Below, one piece after another: positions 33,292 through 34,439 of a stretch of DNA of 34,439 nt. Source of the DNA: an uncultured Dorea sp. (lineage in GTDB: Bacteria > Bacillota > Clostridia > Lachnospirales > Lachnospiraceae); NCBI GenBank assembly GCA_910585725.1, contig CAJUFA010000033.1:1-34439 (forward strand), in the 5' to 3' direction. The number at the start of each line of letters is the position of its first letter. The first letter of the stretch is position 1. The notes below the pieces were generated by a model. That model was not told the origin of the DNA. It saw only the letters and a list, made by a program, of their open reading frames with translations, and made no database searches. The position numbers and the translations under genes are program-made.

Positions 33292-33885
33292 ATGAGCTCA
33301 ATACTACAATCAACACGAAACACGCGCGCATTGCCTACGGGGGAAATCCGATATATTAGAAGTGATGTTCCAGAGAATTTATCAGATAAGGAAATTCGGT
33401 GGCTGTTGGAGAATAATATAATCACAATTGTGGACTTGCGGTCAGATGAAGAAGCAGCCGAAAAACCATGTATTCTTAAGGAACATAAAGGATTTAGATA
33501 CTTTCATCTTCCGGTTACAGGAGGCGGCGATACGCCAAAGTCGCTTGAGCATCTACATATTATATATCAACAGATGGTGGATGAACAGATGGAGAAGATT
33601 ATCAATACGATCATGAATGCAGAATCCGGAGTTCTGTATTTCTGTACGGCAGGTAAAGACCGTACAGGCGTTGTATCGGCAATTATTCTGAAACGACTTG
33701 GATTCAGTGATGAAGTAATCATTGATGATTATATGCAATCAAAGGGTAATTTAATGGATTTGCTTACAGCATATGTTTGTGTTCATCCAGAGATAGATAT
33801 AGAAATTATTATTCCGCATAGAGAAAATATGGAGCAATTATTGAAGCAGTTATCAGGAGGAGACAATAGATTATGGAATTTGTAA
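33292..33885 (+). CDS. Tyrosine-protein phosphatase (PF13350-like)
   Basis: 197 residues. The catalytic P-loop C-X5-R is CTAGKDRTG with nucleophile C118, in LYFCTAGKDRTGVVSAIIL; the upstream segment IVDLRSDEEAAEKP and SGDVP-like RSDVPENLSDKE are typical of the short bacterial dual/tyrosine phosphatases. Substrate unknown; relatives act on phosphoproteins or phosphoinositides. It follows an AGGGAGGAAGAG site. Its end overlaps the next gene by 13 nt. Confidence 0.87.
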   Translation: MSSILQSTRNTRALPTGEIRYIRSDVPENLSDKEIRWLLENNIITIVDLRSDEEAAEKPCILKEHKGFRYFHLPVTGGGDTPKSLEHLHIIYQQMVDEQMEKIINTIMNAESGVLYFCTAGKDRTGVVSAIILKRLGFSDEVIIDDYMQSKGNLMDLLTAYVCVHPEIDIEIIIPHRENMEQLLKQLSGGDNRLWNL

Positions 33886-34439
33886 AACTGACACATGAAA
33901 ATATGGAAAAGGAACACATTTGCTGCGCCATATCCAATAACAAGGATATTCAGGTCATATCCAAAAAGAACTGGCTTAAGGAGCGTCTGGACGAAGGACT
34001 TGTATTCTTAAAAGGCAATGTCCGGGGAAAATGCTTCATTGAGTATATCCCCGCGGAATATGCATGGGCGCCTGTCGAGGCGGAGGGATACATGTATATT
34101 GACTGCATGTGGGTATCTGGACAGTTCAAGGGGCACGGATACTCGAACCTTTTGCTGGATGCGTGTACCCGGGATAGTAAAGCAAAAGAGAAAAAGGGGC
34201 TTGTGCTCCTGTCTTCCAAAAAGAAAATGGGATTCCTTTCTGATCCAAAGTATATGAGCTATAAGGGATTTCAGACAGCGGATACGGCAGAGCCTTATTT
34301 CGAGCTGATGTACCTGCCCTTTGAGGAGGGAGCCCCGCTTCCCCGTTTCCGGGATACCGTGCGCGGGCATGAAGATTTGACGGAAGGGTTTGTGCTGTAT
34401 TACACAAACCAATGCCCCTTTACGGCAAAGTATGTACCG
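33873..34439 (+). CDS. YoaP-type GNAT acetyltransferase (3' end outside window)
   Basis: 189 codons open to the window edge from ATG at 33873, with CAGGAGG at 33855-33861. MEFVKLTHENMEKEHICCAI is the usual start of this family; MYIDCMWVSGQFKGHGYSNLLLD carries the acetyl-CoA loop, and the C-terminal YoaP-type part begins with YYTNQCPFTAKYV. The protein is cut by the window. It overlaps the phosphatase gene by 13 nt, so translational coupling is likely. Base composition is more GC-rich than the three genes before it. Confidence 0.83.
   Translation, partial: MEFVKLTHENMEKEHICCAISNNKDIQVISKKNWLKERLDEGLVFLKGNVRGKCFIEYIPAEYAWAPVEAEGYMYIDCMWVSGQFKGHGYSNLLLDACTRDSKAKEKKGLVLLSSKKKMGFLSDPKYMSYKGFQTADTAEPYFELMYLPFEEGAPLPRFRDTVRGHEDLTEGFVLYYTNQCPFTAKYVP

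Overview
The window looks like a chromosomal segment of a gut-type Clostridia, most probably Lachnospiraceae. This is an inference from the dnaJ, rpsB-tsf, gltB-gltD and PcsB-like NlpC/P60 proteins, the strong AGGAGG ribosome binding sites and the moderate GC content; no rRNA or tRNA is present to confirm it. Almost all genes lie on the + strand.

Layout. 1-245: 3' end of dnaJ and its terminator. 361-1722: an unusual hemerythrin / CheX-like / receiver protein. 1869-14177: a complete type III-A (Csm) CRISPR-Cas locus in the order promoter, cas6, cas10/csm1, csm2, csm3, csm4, csm5, leader, a CRISPR array of 42 repeats and 41 spacers (8391-11414), cas1, cas2, csm6. The HD and GGDD motifs of Cas10, the catalytic Asp of Csm3, the Cas6 glycine-rich loop, the Cas1 metal ligands and the Csm6 HEPN R-X4-H motif are all present, so the system looks intact. 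14238-15652: two overlapping GNAT acetyltransferase genes. 15742-17124 (minus): an AzgA/PbuG-type purine permease. 17375-19107: a 43-residue membrane protein, a YbaK/ProX-type tRNA-editing protein and a CPBP membrane protease. 19397-25444: gltB-gltD, NADPH glutamate synthase. 25596-28080: two paralogous secreted NlpC/P60 hydrolases. 28366-30098: rpsB-tsf. 30180-32007: a gene-poor relic region with a truncated transposase, clustered hairpins, a G-rich inverted repeat, a 120-bp nested palindrome and a dead LytTR-type response regulator behind an apparently intact promoter. 32008-34439: a small-enzyme cluster (GNAT, M24 peptidase-like, tyrosine phosphatase, YoaP-type acetyltransferase cut by the window edge).

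How the CRISPR locus should work. Cas6 would cut each repeat 3' of its CCCC-GAGA-GGGG hairpin and leave an 8-nt ACGGAAA(C/A/T) handle. Csm1-5 would load the crRNA, cut complementary RNA (Csm3) and make cyclic oligoadenylate (Cas10), which would switch on the Csm6 RNase.

The most striking observation is that two spacers (8937-8975 and 9588-9626) are identical to each other and match the host gltB gene in this same window over 39 nt (23783-23821, counting the last repeat base). The inferred crRNA has the same polarity as the gltB mRNA, so it cannot pair with that mRNA. This may explain why an RNA-targeting system tolerates a perfect self-match. The array also shows a block pattern in the last base of its repeats (C, A or T), three duplicated spacers, one 54-nt spacer and one self-complementary spacer present twice in tandem.
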